Of a stretch of 7,104 bases of DNA, positions 5,366 through 7,104 are shown piece after piece (the stretch's first letter is position 1; each line of letters opens with the position of its first letter). The stretch is from Roseibacillus sp. (GTDB lineage Bacteria; Verrucomicrobiota; Verrucomicrobiia; Verrucomicrobiales; Akkermansiaceae): NCBI GenBank assembly GCA_002729275.1, contig PBTP01000084.1, forward strand, positions 8,511 to 15,614. The letters are read 5' to 3'. The position numbers and the translations under genes were made by a program. The notes beneath the pieces were generated by a model that was not told the origin of the DNA, ran no database searches, and saw nothing but the letters and a program-made list of their open reading frames with translations.

Positions 5366-5935
5366 GTGAAAGCACCAATTTCTTCTGTTGCCGCCCGCGC
5401 TGCGATTGCCGCCCTTGCCGCCATTGGGTTGGGCGCAGCGCCCCTCCACGGGGCGATCATAGCCCCCTCCGATTTAGGTGGTCCAATTGACCTCACTGTC
5501 ACCTGTCCAGATTCTGGTGGCTCTCCCGAAACCGCGGCGTCGTTTGGCACCATCGGTGTGGTGGGAGACCTGATCGACATCAATACCTTTAACTCCCTTG
5601 GTGACACAGAGTTGGGACTCTTCAGCGCATCCGGAGATTTGCTTGGCGCCAATGATGATACCATAGGGCTTTTGAGTCAGATCGTCTTTGAGCCAACCAG
5701 TGAAGGTACCTATTATATCGCCTCTGGAAACTACAATTCATTCTTCAGCCCCGGGTTCGTAGCGCAAGGGCCTGCTGGGGCTCCAGTGACCACCACGGTC
5801 AATGGAGTCGATGCAAGCTTTGTGGTCGGGGAAACCGGAGCATTCTGGACTTCCTTTGATGTTGTGCCTGAGCCTTCCAGCCTCAGTTTGGTAGCGGTTG
5901 CGGGTCTTGCTCTTCTCCGCCGGCGCCGCAGCTAG
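5366..5935 (+). CDS. PEP-CTERM sorting-domain exported protein (intact paralogue)
   Basis: This is a 189-residue exported protein of unknown specific role. GTG 5366 gives a clean Sec signal peptide, MKAPISSVAARAAIAALAAI followed by GLGAAPLHGA (cleavage about residue 30), aligned with the paralogue at 3954. TTG at 5357 is an alternative. AGGA at about 5339 is too far away to be a good ribosome site. The mature part is one beta-rich, Gly/Asp/Asn-rich domain: GDLIDINTFNSLGDTELGLF (67-86), NDDTIGLLSQIVFE (96-109), EGTYYIASGNYN (113-124), GAFWTSFD (158-165). It ends VPEPSSLSLVAVAGLALLRR plus RRS, a PEP-CTERM signal normally recognised by an exosortase, not encoded here. It matches the second domain of the frameshifted neighbour, lacks the first, and probably arose by duplication with domain loss or gain. 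TAAAAT (5324-5329) is a possible -10 without a matching -35. A strong terminator follows. Confidence 0.88.
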   Translation: MKAPISSVAARAAIAALAAIGLGAAPLHGAIIAPSDLGGPIDLTVTCPDSGGSPETAASFGTIGVVGDLIDINTFNSLGDTELGLFSASGDLLGANDDTIGLLSQIVFEPTSEGTYYIASGNYNSFFSPGFVAQGPAGAPVTTTVNGVDASFVVGETGAFWTSFDVVPEPSSLSLVAVAGLALLRRRRS

Positions 5936-5975
5936 GTGATAAGGATTCTTATACGCTGCTTCGGAGTTTTTCGGC

Positions 5976-6008
5976 ATCCCGCCTTGTTAAAAAAAGGCGG
6001 GATTTTTT
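5976..6008 (+). terminator. strong rho-independent terminator after the intact PEP-CTERM gene
   Basis: ATCCCGCCTT (5976-5985) pairs perfectly with AAGGCGGGAT (5994-6003) around an eight-base A-rich loop, and six T follow (6003-6008). It lies 41 bases after the stop at 5935 and isolates this gene from the one at 6237. Confidence 0.92.
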
Positions 6009-6236
6009 GTGGCCGTCACACGCGGCGACACATCCAGAGCCCGGACCATCTAGAGATTGGATTAAGGACGTATAGTGAAGCCAATGAGGAAAAGAGTCCT
6101 CGGTTTCGGCCCCGCTCTGGTGCCCGTGCGCTTCCGGACTCAACGAACACACACAAAGTTGAATTTTCGGCGTGAACTCTGCGTCACACCGAAAAGGACT
6201 TTTCATTGGCGGTCCTGAGTTTAGCCTGATACGAGC

Positions 6237-6959
6237 ATGAAACCACTTTTGTCTCTCCCCTTACTGGGTTTTCTGCTCTCGACCAGTGGTCTTGATGCGG
6301 CCGATTCGCGAGCGAAGTCCTCGCTACTCAACAGTGATCCCGATGTTGTTTACTCGGAGGAGTTTACGGAGAAGGAGATTGAATTTCTAGTAGTGAAGCC
6401 AGCAACGGTGTTTGCGACCAAGAGGGGCGGGAGAAAACTCGGGGTTCTCAAGGCTGATAGCAAGGTGAGCTTCATCGGGATGACGGAGAAGGCTTACAAG
6501 GTTCGGGGAGCGGCGACGCACGGGCAGGTGCTGGGTTGGGTGTCTCCCAGGTTTTTGGGATCCATGGACAAGGATTTCGTGGAAAACCTGAAAAAAGTTT
6601 ATGAGCGCCAGAAGGTCATCCGAGAGCTGGTAGCGAAGCATGAAGTCGCTATCGGGATGTCGATTGAAGAGGTGAGTGCTTCGCTGGGTAAACCGACCAA
6701 GACGAAGGTGCGGCAAACCGTAAAGGGACGCACCGGGGTCTGGGAGTTCATCGAATACGAAGAGCAGGATCACTATCAGGCCGTGCGTGACCCGGTAACC
6801 GGACGAGTCTTCCGGCAGTATTCCCATACGACCAAGGAGGAAACCGGCAAGATCGTGGTCGAGTTTGAGAATGAGGTGGTAGCTGCCATCGAGGAGAGCG
6901 AGAATAACGAGGGCGGCAAAGTGCGCATTGTCACTCCTCCACTCGTTTTTGCGTGGTAG
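6237..6959 (+). CDS. exported protein with SH3-like and BamE/SmpA-like domains
   Basis: This 240-residue protein starts at ATG 6237 with only a weak upstream CGAG. Residues 1-22 (MKPLLSLPLLGFLLSTSGLD then AA) form a Sec signal peptide cleaved near A21/A22. No lipobox Cys is present, so it is probably periplasmic. Residues about 52-108 resemble a bacterial SH3-like fold: VVKPATVFATKRGGRKLGVL, KVSFIGMTEKAYKVR, and GWVSPRFL as the typical closing strand. A charged linker (110-135, DKDFVENLKKVYERQKVIRE) looks helical. Residues about 138-175 (VAIGMSIEEVSASLGKPTKT ... GVWEFIEYE) match the start of the BamE/SmpA-like pattern, in which a Gly-Met/Thr turn is followed by a helix ending in LGKP and a W/Y strand. 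A strand at 204-218 (GKIVVEFENEVVAAI) would complete it. The specific role is unknown; cell-wall or outer-membrane protein interaction is inferred. Confidence 0.85.
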   Translation: MKPLLSLPLLGFLLSTSGLDAADSRAKSSLLNSDPDVVYSEEFTEKEIEFLVVKPATVFATKRGGRKLGVLKADSKVSFIGMTEKAYKVRGAATHGQVLGWVSPRFLGSMDKDFVENLKKVYERQKVIRELVAKHEVAIGMSIEEVSASLGKPTKTKVRQTVKGRTGVWEFIEYEEQDHYQAVRDPVTGRVFRQYSHTTKEETGKIVVEFENEVVAAIEESENNEGGKVRIVTPPLVFAW

Positions 6960-6963
6960 ACCT

Positions 6964-6986
6964 GCTTGCTGTTGCAGCAGCTTTTT
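6964..6986 (+). terminator. rho-independent terminator after the SH3/BamE-like gene
   Basis: GCTG/CAGC (6968-6971 with 6975-6978, TTG loop) stacks on GCT/AGC (6964-6966 with 6979-6981) with one bulged T, followed by five T (6982-6986). It begins 4 bases after the stop at 6959. The stem is short, but the position and T-run are right. Confidence 0.6.
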
Positions 6987-7104
6987 AGCACCCCCCAGCG
7001 GCAGGCTGTCTGAATGGCGTTACCCTTAACGTGCACGGAGGGGTCGCAGGGACGCACGCCCGGTGGCCGAGGTGTCGATGAGTCGGCCGGAAGCCGCTGC
7101 TCTT
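6987..7104. other. right-edge segment, no confident gene, several inverted repeats
   Basis: CAGCGGC (6996-7002) is complementary to GCCGCTG (7093-7099). Inside lie CGTTA/TAACG (7018-7022 with 7027-7031), GTGC/GCAC (7031-7034 with 7054-7057) and GGCCGA/TCGGCC (7065-7070 with 7083-7088). Together they could fold as a branched RNA, or be chance pairing in GC-rich DNA. On the minus strand a frame entering from the right edge ends at TAA 7026-7028 after 25 codons (RAAASGRLIDTSATGRASLR...) and might be the tail of a converging gene. Neither reading can be decided within the window. Confidence 0.3.

Noticed and set aside
5275..5664. Upstream extension of the minus-strand ORF to 245 residues
   Set aside because: It overlaps the signal peptide and beta domain of the intact PEP-CTERM gene in antisense and reads as its mirror low-complexity product.
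6387..6827. Minus-strand frame of 146 codons
   Set aside because: It is antisense to the SH3/BamE-like gene, has no ribosome site and no recognisable domain.
1..7104. CRISPR arrays, tRNAs, rRNAs, insertion sequences or defence genes
   Set aside because: No regularly spaced repeats, cloverleaf-like tRNA sequence, transposase-like frame or recognisable defence domain was seen on either strand.

Overview
The window looks like chromosomal DNA of a Verrucomicrobiota-type bacterium (Gram-negative, GC roughly in the mid-50s percent). The best evidence is two neighbouring secreted proteins that end in the sorting signal VPEPSSLSL...AGLALLRRRRS. This PEP-CTERM form with an Arg-rich tail is common in that phylum. 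A Tat-exported PhoX-like protein and an Ala/Pro-rich single-pass membrane protein fit the same picture. No ribosomal RNA, tRNA, insertion sequence, phage gene or CRISPR array was seen.

Layout from left to right. (1) Positions 1-1134, minus strand: a PhoX-family (DUF839) Tat-exported protein whose C-terminus lies beyond the left edge. (2) Positions 1135-1398: a divergent promoter region. (3) Positions 1399-2036, plus strand: an Ala/Pro-rich protein with repeated T-x-x-L motifs and one C-terminal membrane helix, then a candidate 26-residue membrane microprotein that ends inside a perfect 20-bp palindrome. (4) Positions 2117-2440, plus: thioredoxin. It converges on (5) 2463-3740, minus: hemL, glutamate-1-semialdehyde aminomutase of tetrapyrrole synthesis. 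(6) Positions 3741-3953: a divergent region with a hemL promoter candidate and a hairpin-rich leader in front of (7) 3954-4890, plus: a PEP-CTERM gene split by a one-base frameshift. (8) Positions 4927-5274, minus: a possible 115-residue unknown gene lying between the two PEP-CTERM paralogues. (9) Positions 5366-5935, plus: an intact, shorter PEP-CTERM paralogue followed by a strong rho-independent terminator. (10) Positions 6237-6959, plus: an exported protein with an SH3-like domain and a BamE/SmpA-like domain, followed by a weaker terminator. (11) The last 118 bases hold no confident gene but contain several inverted repeats.

How the genes relate: thioredoxin and HemL are housekeeping. The rest are mostly cell-envelope or exported proteins: PhoX via Tat, two PEP-CTERM proteins via Sec, probably anchored by an exosortase encoded elsewhere, and the SH3/BamE-like protein. 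No multi-gene pathway or defence system is evident. The points most worth a second look are the frameshifted PEP-CTERM paralogue with its possibly switch-like leader, the T-x-x-L repeat protein, and the unknown minus-strand ORF between the paralogues.
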